This document shows positions 1-7,326 of a DNA stretch of 8,504 nt, piece by piece. The position numbers were made by a program, and so were the translations under genes. Every line of letters begins with the position of its first letter. The stretch's first letter is position 1. The notes under the pieces were generated by a model, which was not told the origin of the DNA, did no database searches, and worked only from the letters and a program-made list of their open reading frames with translations. Source of the stretch: Lachnoclostridium sp. UBA3775. Its GTDB lineage: Bacteria > Bacillota > Clostridia > Lachnospirales > Lachnospiraceae. The stretch spans positions 4,419-12,922 of the forward strand of contig DFFN01000174.1 of assembly GCA_002369525.1 (NCBI GenBank). The letters run 5' to 3'.

Positions 1-143
1 GCCGAGTGCAGGGCATGATAGGCCCAGCGCCAGCAGGGTGACCCGCAGCAGAGTGCATCACGGTCATAAGTCTGTATGGAAGTCCTGATGTTAATAAAAT
101 TAGGAACTGCCGTTTCTTTGATGATCATACACAGTTCGTTCAT
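1..143 (-). CDS. Unrecognised protein, N-terminal part only (runs off window start)
   Basis: An open minus-strand frame starts with ATG at 143-141 and is still open at base 1, giving 47 residues. A near-ideal AAGGAGG lies 7 bases upstream of the ATG, which makes the start convincing despite the short visible length. The visible N-terminus begins MNELCMIIKETAVPNF and contains a cysteine-rich stretch (C32, C33, C37) followed at once by a Trp/Tyr/His-rich segment, CCGSPCWRWAYHALHS at residues 32-47. There is no signal peptide. The cysteine cluster could bind metal or an Fe-S centre, or be catalytic, but I do not recognise the family and assign no function. It is divergent from the LysR gene, the usual arrangement for a LysR target. 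That a real gene starts here is well supported; its identity is not. Confidence 0.72.
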   Translation of the reverse strand, partial: MNELCMIIKETAVPNFINIRTSIQTYDRDALCCGSPCWRWAYHALHS

Positions 144-166
144 GTGAAATCCTCCTTAAAAAATTC

Positions 167-195
167 TTGCATTTGTTTGAATCTGATATTATAAT
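167..195 (+). promoter_or_regulatory. Promoter for the LysR gene
   Basis: TTGCAT (167-172) and a perfect TATAAT (190-195) with 17 bp spacing form a good sigma-A promoter. It would start transcription near 202 and leave a leader of about 78 bases before the ATG at 280. The -35 box lies inside the 5' leader of the divergent gene. Confidence 0.6.
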
Positions 196-219
196 AGCAC
201 CACAGGAACTATTTGTAAA
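191..219 (-). promoter_or_regulatory. Promoter for the divergent minus-strand gene
   Basis: On the minus strand TTTACA (219-214) and TATTAT (196-191) are separated by 17 bp, a reasonable sigma-A promoter about 50 bp upstream of the ATG at 143. Its -10 box overlaps the -10 box of the plus-strand promoter, since TATTATAATA is nearly symmetrical, so the two promoters probably compete. Confidence 0.5.
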
Positions 220-257
220 ATTGAAATAACAGAATTAAATATTCAAGAAAATTGAAT
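211..257. promoter_or_regulatory. Candidate LysR-type operator pair (T-N11-A sites)
   Basis: ATTCAA-GAAAA-TTGAAT at 241-257 is a perfect 6-bp inverted repeat with a 5-bp spacer. It contains a T-N11-A core (T243 to A255), the motif that LysR-family regulators classically bind. A weaker T-N11-A site (T213 to A225) lies at 211-227, and AAAATTGAA occurs in both sites at 217-225 and 248-256. The sites are 31 bp apart, close to three helical turns. One overlaps the minus-strand -35 box and the other lies downstream of the LysR promoter, fitting autoregulation plus control of the divergent gene. Binding is inferred only; AT-rich DNA gives such matches easily. Confidence 0.4.
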
Positions 258-279
258 GATACAAACGGGGTGCATTAAA

Positions 280-1170
280 ATGACGATCACACAGTTAACA
301 ACTTTTCTGAAAATAGCTGAGCATGGTAATTTTTCAGCTGCGGCAAATTCTCTTGGTTATGCACAGTCGACAGTTACCATGCAGATCAAGCAGCTCGAAG
401 AAGAGCTTGGAACGGAGCTTTTTGACAGACTTGGAAAAACGGTAAGTCTGACTGCAGCCGGCAGAAGACTACTTGTTTATGCAGAGAAAATGCTGCAGCT
501 TGAAAGAGAGATACTTGCTGATGTTCCTGCGGGAGATGAACCAACGGGAACGATCAAACTTGGTATTTCGGAATCATTCTGTTACAACAGGTTTCCAAAG
601 CTTCTGCTGGAATATACAAAGATATATCCCAGGGTTGATCTGCAGCTTTCCTTTATTAATCATGATACCTTTCCGGACCTTCTTAAGAAGGGGGCACTGG
701 ACCTTGTATATACCTTAAATCCTCTGATCGAGAGGGTTGATCTTAAGCTTTTATATAAGAAGCAGGAAAGCCTGGGATTCTTTGTAAGCCCGAAACATCC
801 CTTTGCAGAAAAACAACAGATAAGCGAAAAGGACCTGGAAAATATACCGCTGCTTCTCACATCGCATAACTGTAATTTCAGGCATATGCTGATCGATGCA
901 CTTACAAAAGCCGGCGTAAGGCCCAGGATTGCGCTTGAAACAAGCAGCAAGGAGATACTTAAGCAGTTTGCGATAAATGAACTGGGGGTTGCTTTTATGC
1001 CGGAAATGGTGGCAGAGGAAGAGTGCAGAAGCGGAAAGCTTGTAAGGCTTACGTGGCAGGGAACCCCTTTTAACATTTATTCGCAGGTTTTTGTACATAA
1101 GGACAAGCATATAAACAAGGCGATAAAGGACCTGTTGCATTTTGCGGGATTTGGTGATATGATTGGTTAA
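280..1170 (+). CDS. LysR-family transcriptional regulator
   Basis: A 296-residue protein of the usual LysR-type length. The first 60 or so residues form the winged helix-turn-helix DNA-binding domain: the start MTITQLTTFLKIAEHGNFS, the recognition region around SAAANSLGYAQSTVTMQIKQ, then ELGTELFDRLGKTVSLTAAG. A linker helix follows, and then a periplasmic-binding-like effector domain from about residue 86 (TGTIKLGISESF) to the end. I chose ATG 280 because LysR proteins normally start a few residues before this motif and a G-rich weak ribosome binding site (CGGGGTG) precedes it. The in-frame ATG at 256 has no such site and lies inside the candidate operator. The inducer cannot be read from the sequence. 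The divergent minus-strand gene is the most likely target, and the downstream DUF436 gene is probably co-transcribed. Confidence 0.93.
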   Translation: MTITQLTTFLKIAEHGNFSAAANSLGYAQSTVTMQIKQLEEELGTELFDRLGKTVSLTAAGRRLLVYAEKMLQLEREILADVPAGDEPTGTIKLGISESFCYNRFPKLLLEYTKIYPRVDLQLSFINHDTFPDLLKKGALDLVYTLNPLIERVDLKLLYKKQESLGFFVSPKHPFAEKQQISEKDLENIPLLLTSHNCNFRHMLIDALTKAGVRPRIALETSSKEILKQFAINELGVAFMPEMVAEEECRSGKLVRLTWQGTPFNIYSQVFVHKDKHINKAIKDLLHFAGFGDMIG

Positions 1171-1195
1171 ATTACGGAAAACAGAGGAGTATAAA

Positions 1196-1759
1196 ATGAA
1201 TCTTGAAGAAATAAAAAAACAAAGTAAAAGGGCTGTGGAAGAGATACTTGACGGGGCAAGGCTTAATGAGGGCGATATTTTTGTGATAGGCTGTTCATCC
1301 AGTGAAATTCTGGGAGACCGGATAGGTACCGCAACCAATCTTGAATCCGCAAATGCGGTATTTGACGGAATAATACCTGTTTTAAAAGAAAAAGGCATAT
1401 TTGCGGCTGCCCAGTGCTGCGAGCACCTTAACAGGGCACTGGTTGTTGAACGTAAAGCGATGGAAAAATATGGATTTGAACAGGTCAACGCTATTCCCCA
1501 GCCGAATCATGCGGGAGGAGCCTTTGCCACGGTTTGTTATCAGAGATTTGATGATCCGGTTCTGGTCGAAAGCGTAATGAACAAGGCAGATGCCGGAATA
1601 GATATCGGCGGTACCATGATAGGCATGCACATGCATAATGTTGTTGTGCCGATGAGGATTTCGTTAAGAAAAATAGGTGAGGCACCTATCATATGCGCCA
1701 GACACCGTCCCAAATATGTAGGCGGCCAAAGAGCGGTATATGATGAGAGATTAATGTAA
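1196..1759 (+). CDS. ywlG: TIGR01440 / DUF436 (UPF0340, YwlG-like) protein
   Basis: A 187-residue protein matching the family of Bacillus subtilis YwlG, which has about 180 residues. Recognisable conserved segments are GCSSSEILGDRIGTATN (residues 32-48), AAQCCEHLNRAL (71-82, with adjacent C74 and C75 then E76 and H77), PNHAGGAFAT (103-112) and a glycine/histidine-rich DIGGTMIGMHMHNVVVP (136-152). The conserved Cys, His and Glu residues suggest an enzyme or metal/ligand-binding protein, but the family has no established function that I know of. The start at 1196 is supported by GAGGAG six bases upstream; the longer frame from 1163 would overlap the LysR stop and lacks a ribosome binding site. 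It begins 25 bp after the LysR gene with no terminator between, so the two probably share a transcript. No convincing terminator follows it. Confidence 0.88.
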   Translation: MNLEEIKKQSKRAVEEILDGARLNEGDIFVIGCSSSEILGDRIGTATNLESANAVFDGIIPVLKEKGIFAAAQCCEHLNRALVVERKAMEKYGFEQVNAIPQPNHAGGAFATVCYQRFDDPVLVESVMNKADAGIDIGGTMIGMHMHNVVVPMRISLRKIGEAPIICARHRPKYVGGQRAVYDERLM

Positions 1760-1791
1760 TGATTATCCCGTAAAAAAAATTTTCGGATTTG

Positions 1792-1823
1792 TTGCACTTT
1801 TGGTGCACTTTATGTGATATAAT
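1792..1823 (+). promoter_or_regulatory. Extended -10 promoter with TGCACTTT direct repeat
   Basis: TGATATAAT at 1815-1823 is an extended -10 box with a perfect TATAAT (1818-1823). TTGCAC at 1792-1797 is the only -35-like hexamer; its 20-bp spacing is long, so the TG extension probably matters. The octamer TGCACTTT occurs twice, at 1793-1800 and 1804-1811, exactly 11 bp apart, placing two protein-sized contacts on one helix face across the -35 and spacer. This unit drives the 984-residue protein gene. Confidence 0.5.
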
Positions 1824-1855
1824 CCAAAATCATAAACAAAAAAGGAGAAATCACC

Positions 1856-4810
1856 ATGCCTTTAAAAGATGAAAAAATAAAAGATAAAAAATCAAGAGAA
1901 AATGTAGCAGCTCTCATTCAATTTTGCATAATGGATAATAACCTGGAGGATAATAAAAATCCGCTTTATTATGCACTGGATTCATTAGACTACGATATTA
2001 AAAAAGTATCGAAAAATGTCGGAGATGCAAAAATCAAAAAACAGTTTAATGCATATATAAAATTGGTGGAGGATTTTTCGGATTCTGTCAGACAAATTTC
2101 AGATGTCTTAAAAAAGGAAAACACTCTGACTGACCAAAATGAAAAGAAAACAGAGAGAAACAAAGCAAAAAAAGCATTTGAAAAAGCAGTTTTACAGTAT
2201 AAAAAACTCCAAAAAGCCAGCGAACAGGTTAGCGAGCTTGAAGAAAAATATGAGAAAAACGAACAGTATGTACAGGTTTCAAATTCTTTTTCCAATCTTT
2301 TTGGTCTGGGAGACGATTCGGTTAAATTATTGAAAAAAGTTGGCCAAAGGAAGACTGCGGCAGCATGGATCGAAGAAGTTCAGGATAAGATCAAGAAGAA
2401 AGAAGATATTACGGTTGATGATGTTGCGACTATTATTGCCGCAAGACAGCTCGGAAAAGCGGTTGCGGGTAAAGCCGATAATATAAAAGCAAACTATATC
2501 AATGAGGGAGATCTTAAGGAAAGGGCGGATCTGCTCAAGCAGGATATTTATTTCAGGGAATTTATAGCTGCTATACAGGGTAATGAAAATCCGGAAATGA
2601 ATTATGATCTCGACCTTGATATACTGGAAAGTGAAGCATTTATAATTGATCCCAGTCTGCTTACTGATGGTCATGGGGGAAGGCTGGAAAAAGAACTTGC
2701 ATCATTTGTTTCAGAAAAAAAAGGCAAAACATATGATGTGTATACAGATATTAAAACAAATGATCCCGCGAAACTTGATGCAAAGGTATCTGCGTATGTC
2801 AAAAAGCTTCCTAAAGAGACTCACTCTTATTCTGTTTTGGATACAGACAAGGAGGGAAATGAGCTCGAAGAAGGACATGCAGTGATAAAAGAAAGCCGTA
2901 AAAGAGAATTTTCCGAAGTTCTGTACGGTCGTTATCATGATTATAAGCTGAAAGAAAGCAAAAAGATCAGCTATGAAGAAGCTGTGAAGGACCTTTTACA
3001 TGATTATAAAGGTAAGAACGGTAAGGTTCAGATCAAGTCTTCAGATAAAGATGCAGCCATGAGAGCAGCCGGGATACTTGCGGCTTACAGCTTAAAGGGT
3101 GATAAAAACTCGTTTTCTGTCGATAAGTTTGAAAAGACGAGTAAGGAAATAATGGAAGCTCCGGATTTTAAATATATGAGAAGACATAAACCGGAAACTC
3201 TTAATCTTCTGACGACAGGAAAGGTCGATCAGTATCTGTCAGAGACCAGGAAAATCATGGGAATGACAATCGCCCAGATGGGAGAAGCTGCTGACAAGGC
3301 CACCAATCTTAAGGTACAGGAATTGATGGAGGCAAATATAAATATTCAAAGAGAACGTGTAAAAATAGTAAGCGGTATAGTAGGATCAATTAAAATAGGA
3401 AATCATTACGGAACAGAAAGTGAGAGAAAAAATTCGGCATTATACTATTCTCATGTGTCCGATGCAAGGAATGGATTCAAATTTTTAAATGGCTTATCGG
3501 GTGATGAAACTAAAGCCATCTATGTAGTTACGCAAAAAATAGGATTTTTTGAAAATAATTTCAAAGAAAAAAACAATGTGCGTAAAGATGATCTGCTTAA
3601 ACTGGACAGGAAAAAGTTATCTGATGTTTTAAGTCTTTTAGAAGATTATATCACCGCCAGAATGCAGCTGGACGATAAATTTGATGCCACAAAATATACG
3701 GAAGTTGCCGATCGTATCAGGGAAAATGCAAATAGCTTACTGAACCCGCCGGAATTTAAAGACAAGGAAGGAAAAAGTGCCGGGGAACAGCTGAACGAAT
3801 ATAAGATAGCGTTAGGCGAAGATATTTTGAAGGCCACAGAAGAATTTACCAATCTGGCAATGCAGGAAAAGAAGAAAGATATCAATAACAGTCATTTGGG
3901 AATAAAAAATGTTATTGATAAATATTCAATATATGACAATATAAATGATAAAACCAGGGTTAAGGAATCTGTCAAGGCAGAAAAAAAAGATATAGAAGAA
4001 ATTGACAAGGCTTTTACATTACACATTAAAGCACTTGAAGAAGCAAAGAAGAATAATGTAAAAGATGCTTCAAAGTATCTTGAGGCGGCAAAAGAAGTAC
4101 AGCGTCTTAAGAAGGAATACTCTGAGCCGCCTGTATTCAGGGACAAAAAGAACAAGACCGCTAAAAAGCAGCTTGAAGAATATCAGCAGAAAAAAGGTGT
4201 GCAATATATTAAAGCGGCCAAGAAATACATGGATAAATACGATGCTGATATGAAAAAGAAAACTGAAGAATATATTCAGAAGGCTGTTAAAAAATTGCCG
4301 TCACATATCAAGCCGACGACAAAGAAATACGAAATCAATACTGCACCCAAGATTGTTAATGGCGAAAAAATAGATAACAAACTTGGTGATTATGCGGCAA
4401 AAAGAGGTCCTAAGTTCAATAAAATGGTCGAGGCCGGAGATGAGTATGTGCTGGATGATGGTTCGCCGGTCAAAACCATGAAACTGATTGATGCCATACT
4501 TGATTATCAGAAAGGCAAGGAAAAGGTCACAAGCGGTGAACAGGCGGAGAGATTTATCGATTCCATGCGCTTGCTGGCTGAGATTACAATAGGAACTCCT
4601 CATGAAAAACTCTTCACCGACCAGCTTAACCGCGTCAATAAATTAAGAGGCGCAAAGCCGGGAAGCAAGAACTATATCGATAAAAAAGAAATATTTGTGG
4701 AATTTAAAAGTGAGGCGTCGTTTTTCAAAGAGGAAGAAAAAGGAATACTAAAGCCTGAGGATTTTCATGAAAATAAAGTAAAAAAACCGGCTACCGGTAA
4801 GAAATTGTAA
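1856..4810 (+). CDS. Large lysine-rich coiled-coil protein of unknown family
   Basis: A 984-residue protein that I do not recognise. AAGGAG eight bases upstream supports the ATG. There is no signal peptide, membrane segment, sorting motif or known catalytic motif, so it looks cytoplasmic. It is highly charged and very rich in Lys, Glu and Asp, with one cysteine (C24) and one tryptophan (W171). Likely coiled-coil helices lie around residues 82-145 and 706-757. Near the C-terminus a motif of the form PPxFxDKxxK...QLxEY....G...IKA occurs at 631-664 and 758-791 (14 of 34 residues identical by eye), with a weaker third copy at 830-865. The C-terminal 120 residues look more compact and less lysine-rich, and may be a folded domain. 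It is a single-gene unit with its own promoter and terminator, so neighbours give no functional hint. It is visibly more A-rich than the ABC genes. A structural, scaffold or effector-like role is possible; none is shown. Confidence 0.9.
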   Translation: MPLKDEKIKDKKSRENVAALIQFCIMDNNLEDNKNPLYYALDSLDYDIKKVSKNVGDAKIKKQFNAYIKLVEDFSDSVRQISDVLKKENTLTDQNEKKTERNKAKKAFEKAVLQYKKLQKASEQVSELEEKYEKNEQYVQVSNSFSNLFGLGDDSVKLLKKVGQRKTAAAWIEEVQDKIKKKEDITVDDVATIIAARQLGKAVAGKADNIKANYINEGDLKERADLLKQDIYFREFIAAIQGNENPEMNYDLDLDILESEAFIIDPSLLTDGHGGRLEKELASFVSEKKGKTYDVYTDIKTNDPAKLDAKVSAYVKKLPKETHSYSVLDTDKEGNELEEGHAVIKESRKREFSEVLYGRYHDYKLKESKKISYEEAVKDLLHDYKGKNGKVQIKSSDKDAAMRAAGILAAYSLKGDKNSFSVDKFEKTSKEIMEAPDFKYMRRHKPETLNLLTTGKVDQYLSETRKIMGMTIAQMGEAADKATNLKVQELMEANINIQRERVKIVSGIVGSIKIGNHYGTESERKNSALYYSHVSDARNGFKFLNGLSGDETKAIYVVTQKIGFFENNFKEKNNVRKDDLLKLDRKKLSDVLSLLEDYITARMQLDDKFDATKYTEVADRIRENANSLLNPPEFKDKEGKSAGEQLNEYKIALGEDILKATEEFTNLAMQEKKKDINNSHLGIKNVIDKYSIYDNINDKTRVKESVKAEKKDIEEIDKAFTLHIKALEEAKKNNVKDASKYLEAAKEVQRLKKEYSEPPVFRDKKNKTAKKQLEEYQQKKGVQYIKAAKKYMDKYDADMKKKTEEYIQKAVKKLPSHIKPTTKKYEINTAPKIVNGEKIDNKLGDYAAKRGPKFNKMVEAGDEYVLDDGSPVKTMKLIDAILDYQKGKEKVTSGEQAERFIDSMRLLAEITIGTPHEKLFTDQLNRVNKLRGAKPGSKNYIDKKEIFVEFKSEASFFKEEEKGILKPEDFHENKVKKPATGKKL
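3746..4228 (+). repeat. Diverged protein-level repeat within the 984-residue gene
   Basis: Two copies of a 34-residue unit are encoded at 3746-3847 (residues 631-664) and 4127-4228 (residues 758-791). They share PP.F.DK..K, then A..QL.EY, then G and KA, 14 of 34 identities by eye. Similarity extends loosely upstream into a helical region (DATKY versus DASKY). A weaker third copy starts near 4343 (residues 830-865, AP...LGDYAAKRG). The DNA copies have diverged, so this is an old protein-level duplication and not a recent tandem repeat. Confidence 0.6.
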
Positions 4811-4822
4811 TTTAAGAGTTTA

Positions 4823-4878
4823 AAAAAGATACCTTTTTCGGAAACGTTAAAAAGCCGCGACCGGAAAAGGTATTTTTT
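4823..4878 (+). terminator. Intrinsic terminator after the 984-residue protein gene
   Basis: ATACCTTTTTCGG (4829-4841) pairs with CCGGAAAAGGTAT (4861-4873) over 13 bp with one G-T wobble, followed by a run of six T (4873-4878). The A-run at 4822-4827 would serve as the T-run on the opposite strand, so it could act in both directions. The 19-base loop is larger than usual. Confidence 0.8.
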
Positions 4879-4898
4879 ATGCGGAAAACCGATAAAAC

Positions 4899-4926
4899 TT
4901 GACATAAGGAGCATTGATATTATATT
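4899..4926 (+). promoter_or_regulatory. Promoter of the ABC-DUF1854 operon
   Basis: A perfect TTGACA (4899-4904) is followed after 16 bp by TATATT (4921-4926), or after 18 bp by TATTAT (4923-4928). It lies just past the terminator and about 40 bp before the ABC gene start, the only plausible promoter for the operon in this gap. Confidence 0.65.
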
Positions 4927-4967
4927 ATGATTATTACATTAAAATCATGATATTCCGGGAATGAACA

Positions 4968-7313
4968 ATGTATATTTTTGGTGACAAAAAATTCAGCCTC
5001 GATTTTCTTGAACTGCTGGAAAGAGAGAACATAGACTACAAAAGCGCCTCATTTTTTACGGAAACGGACTGTGACGGGGAATGCCGTTTTACGGCAGGAT
5101 GGATCGGTCTGTTTGAAAATGAAAAGGCCGGAGCGCGTCTTTTTGTTGCAAGTGCGGTCTGCGGGAATGACGAGATAAGATTTTATAAGGGAAATCTTAA
5201 CCGCAGGGAAAGGCAGGTCGATTTCAAAAGACAGTGGCAGTATCGTTTTGTGATGCTTGAAGAAATTGACAGGCTGAAAATTGAGAGACTGGTTGCCGGT
5301 GCCGTCGTGATCACCGTAAATAAGGACGGCAGCGAGGACAGGCTTGCAATATTGTCAAACAGGTGCATACACGGCGTTTTAAAGCTCGAAAAGCTGGTGA
5401 ACGAATACAAGGAAAACGGGAAGATAAAGGAAGAGTCGTTAGAGGATGAAAACGAGGGCCTTTACTGCGAAAAATGCGGAACGATGTATCCCGACAAGGA
5501 CCGTAAGGTATGCCCGAAGTGCATGAACAAGCGCTCTCTGTTTATCAGGACTGTTTCATATCTTAGAGGCAACACGGCAAAGCTGGCGGTAAAGTTCATG
5601 TGCTACATCGTCACGGCACTTTTAAATCTGGTGTGGCCCTACCTTAACGGTACGATTTTATATGACAGGGTGCTGAAAAAGGATGAAAAGTTCATGGGGA
5701 TACTGGGGCTCGATCCTGAAGATTATGTGCTTGCCCTGGCTCTCGTGGTGCTGACGATGATACTTACCAAGCTTACGATACAGCTGACGGGAATACTGCA
5801 GGGAGTGCTGACGGCAAAAATCACTCCGAGACTGGTAAGAAATCTGAAAAACGATGTATTTACATCAATGGGCAGGCTTTCCATCAAATTTTATAACAGC
5901 AAACAGACGGGCTCGTTAATGACAAGGGTGCTTTCGGACGCAGACGAGGTCATGGGCTTTTTTACCGATGCCCTGCCTTATTTTATCATAAACAGTTTTA
6001 CTCTTATCGCAACTATCGTGATCATGCTAAGGCTGAATGTGACTCTGGCTTTGTTTTCGATGATTTTCATTCCTGTTACATTTATGATCAGCTGGTTTAT
6101 GAGGCCTGTCCTGTGGCACCGTTACGGAAGAAGGCACAGGGCAAACAGGACGCTGAATTCAAGGGTAAACGACAATCTTAACGGAGCAAGGGTCGTAAAG
6201 GCCTTCGGCAAGGAAGAAAACGAAACGGAAAGATTCGATAAGGCGAACGGAAGGCTCAGAGAGGCCGAGATGGCTGTTGTCGAATATGACAGCAAATTCT
6301 ATGAGATATATACGGCGGCAGAAGGCCTTGCGGGGCTGATGGTCTGGCTTGTCGGTTCTTATCTTGTCATTTACAGGCAGAACTTTTCGCTCGGTCTTCT
6401 TATCACCTTTGCCGGATATGTCCAGCAGTTAAACGGTCCGATGGATTTCTTTTCGAACTGCATCAGATGGTTTACAAACTGCATGAATGCGTCGGAGAGG
6501 ATTTTTGAGATAATCGATGCCAAGCCCGATATAGTTGAGAAAGAGAATCCGGTAAGGATCGAAAGGCTTAAGGGAGATGTGGAGCTTGACAATGTGACCT
6601 TCGGCTATGAAGAGCATAAGCCCGTGTTGAAGAACGTAAGCTTTAAGGTAAAGGGCGGAGAAATGCTGGGCATAGTCGGAAGAAGCGGCGCGGGCAAGAC
6701 CACCATCGTAAGCCTCATCAACAGGCTGTACGATCCGGATGAGGGCGCGGTGAAGATCGACGGGTACGATCTAAAGGATCTTTCGTTTGACACGCTTCGC
6801 GGAAATATTGCCATGGTTTCGCAGGAAACCTATATTTTTGTCGGAAGCGTGGCGGATAATATCCGTTATACCAATAAAAACGCGAGCATAGAAGAGGTGG
6901 TAAGGGCAGCGGTGCTTGCCTCCGCCCATGATTTCATATGCAAGCTTCCGGACGGTTACGATACGATAGTCGGGGCAACCGGAAGGTCGCTTTCGGGAGG
7001 CGAAAAGCAGAGGATTTCCATCGCCAGGGCTATACTGGCCGATCCGAAGATACTGATACTTGACGAGGCGACCGCATCTGTGGATACCGAAACAGAGCTT
7101 GCGATACAGTCGTCGGTCAATATGCTGATAAAGGACAGGACTACCATTTCGATAGCTCACCGTCTTTCGACTTTAAGGGATGCGGATCATCTTATTGTAA
7201 TAGACGACGGCAAGGTTGTCGAAGAAGGAAGCCACAAGGAGCTTGAAGAGCTTAAGGGTACCTACTATAAGCTTCGCGAGCTTCAGACCAAGGCGCTGGC
7301 TTTAAGAGATTAG
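4968..7313 (+). CDS. ABC exporter half-transporter with PH-like and zinc-ribbon N-terminal extension
   Basis: A 781-residue fused membrane/ATPase exporter subunit, about 200 residues longer than the usual 580-600. Residues 1-160 form a soluble, beta-rich PH-like domain (IDRLK at 100-104). A zinc ribbon follows with C167/C170 and C182/C185 (CxxC-x11-CxxC). Six membrane segments lie near 207-230, 253-275, 335-356, 359-382, 453-470 and 475-495. The ATPase domain is intact: A-loop Y547, Walker A GRSGAGKTT (571-579, K577), Q-loop Q619, signature LSGGEKQR (675-682), Walker B ILILD with D699 and catalytic E700, D-loop D706, H-loop H731. It should therefore hydrolyse ATP. The ATG is preceded by only a weak GGGA site. 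It is followed 13 bp later by DUF1854 and then a second subunit with the same type of N-terminus, so a heterodimer is likely. The substrate is unknown. Confidence 0.93.
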   Translation: MYIFGDKKFSLDFLELLERENIDYKSASFFTETDCDGECRFTAGWIGLFENEKAGARLFVASAVCGNDEIRFYKGNLNRRERQVDFKRQWQYRFVMLEEIDRLKIERLVAGAVVITVNKDGSEDRLAILSNRCIHGVLKLEKLVNEYKENGKIKEESLEDENEGLYCEKCGTMYPDKDRKVCPKCMNKRSLFIRTVSYLRGNTAKLAVKFMCYIVTALLNLVWPYLNGTILYDRVLKKDEKFMGILGLDPEDYVLALALVVLTMILTKLTIQLTGILQGVLTAKITPRLVRNLKNDVFTSMGRLSIKFYNSKQTGSLMTRVLSDADEVMGFFTDALPYFIINSFTLIATIVIMLRLNVTLALFSMIFIPVTFMISWFMRPVLWHRYGRRHRANRTLNSRVNDNLNGARVVKAFGKEENETERFDKANGRLREAEMAVVEYDSKFYEIYTAAEGLAGLMVWLVGSYLVIYRQNFSLGLLITFAGYVQQLNGPMDFFSNCIRWFTNCMNASERIFEIIDAKPDIVEKENPVRIERLKGDVELDNVTFGYEEHKPVLKNVSFKVKGGEMLGIVGRSGAGKTTIVSLINRLYDPDEGAVKIDGYDLKDLSFDTLRGNIAMVSQETYIFVGSVADNIRYTNKNASIEEVVRAAVLASAHDFICKLPDGYDTIVGATGRSLSGGEKQRISIARAILADPKILILDEATASVDTETELAIQSSVNMLIKDRTTISIAHRLSTLRDADHLIVIDDGKVVEEGSHKELEELKGTYYKLRELQTKALALRD

Positions 7314-7326
7314 AAAAGAGGGTAAG

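Noticed and set aside
256..279. Upstream ATG giving an eight-residue longer LysR protein
   Set aside because: It has no ribosome binding site, lies within the candidate operator palindrome, and adds residues before the standard LysR N-terminus.
1163..1195. Longer start for the DUF436 gene overlapping the LysR stop
   Set aside because: It lacks a ribosome binding site, whereas ATG 1196 has GAGGAG at ideal spacing and gives the usual family length.
751..1488. A 245-codon open frame on the minus strand across the LysR and DUF436 genes
   Set aside because: It lies opposite two clearly recognised genes, has no credible ribosome binding site, and its translation is Ser/Leu/Cys-rich low-quality sequence typical of an antisense shadow.
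1770..1790. Possible hairpin terminator after the DUF436 gene (CCGTAAAA...TTTTCGG)
   Set aside because: The stem is short, AT-rich and mismatched, and no T-run follows, so it is not a convincing intrinsic terminator.
4301..4603. Minus-strand frame of 100 codons inside the 984-residue gene
   Set aside because: It lies opposite a long intact gene, has no ribosome binding site and shows no recognisable protein features.
4961..4967. ATG at 4961 as a start just ahead of the ABC gene
   Set aside because: It is out of frame with the ABC protein; the frame from 4968 gives the long homologous product.
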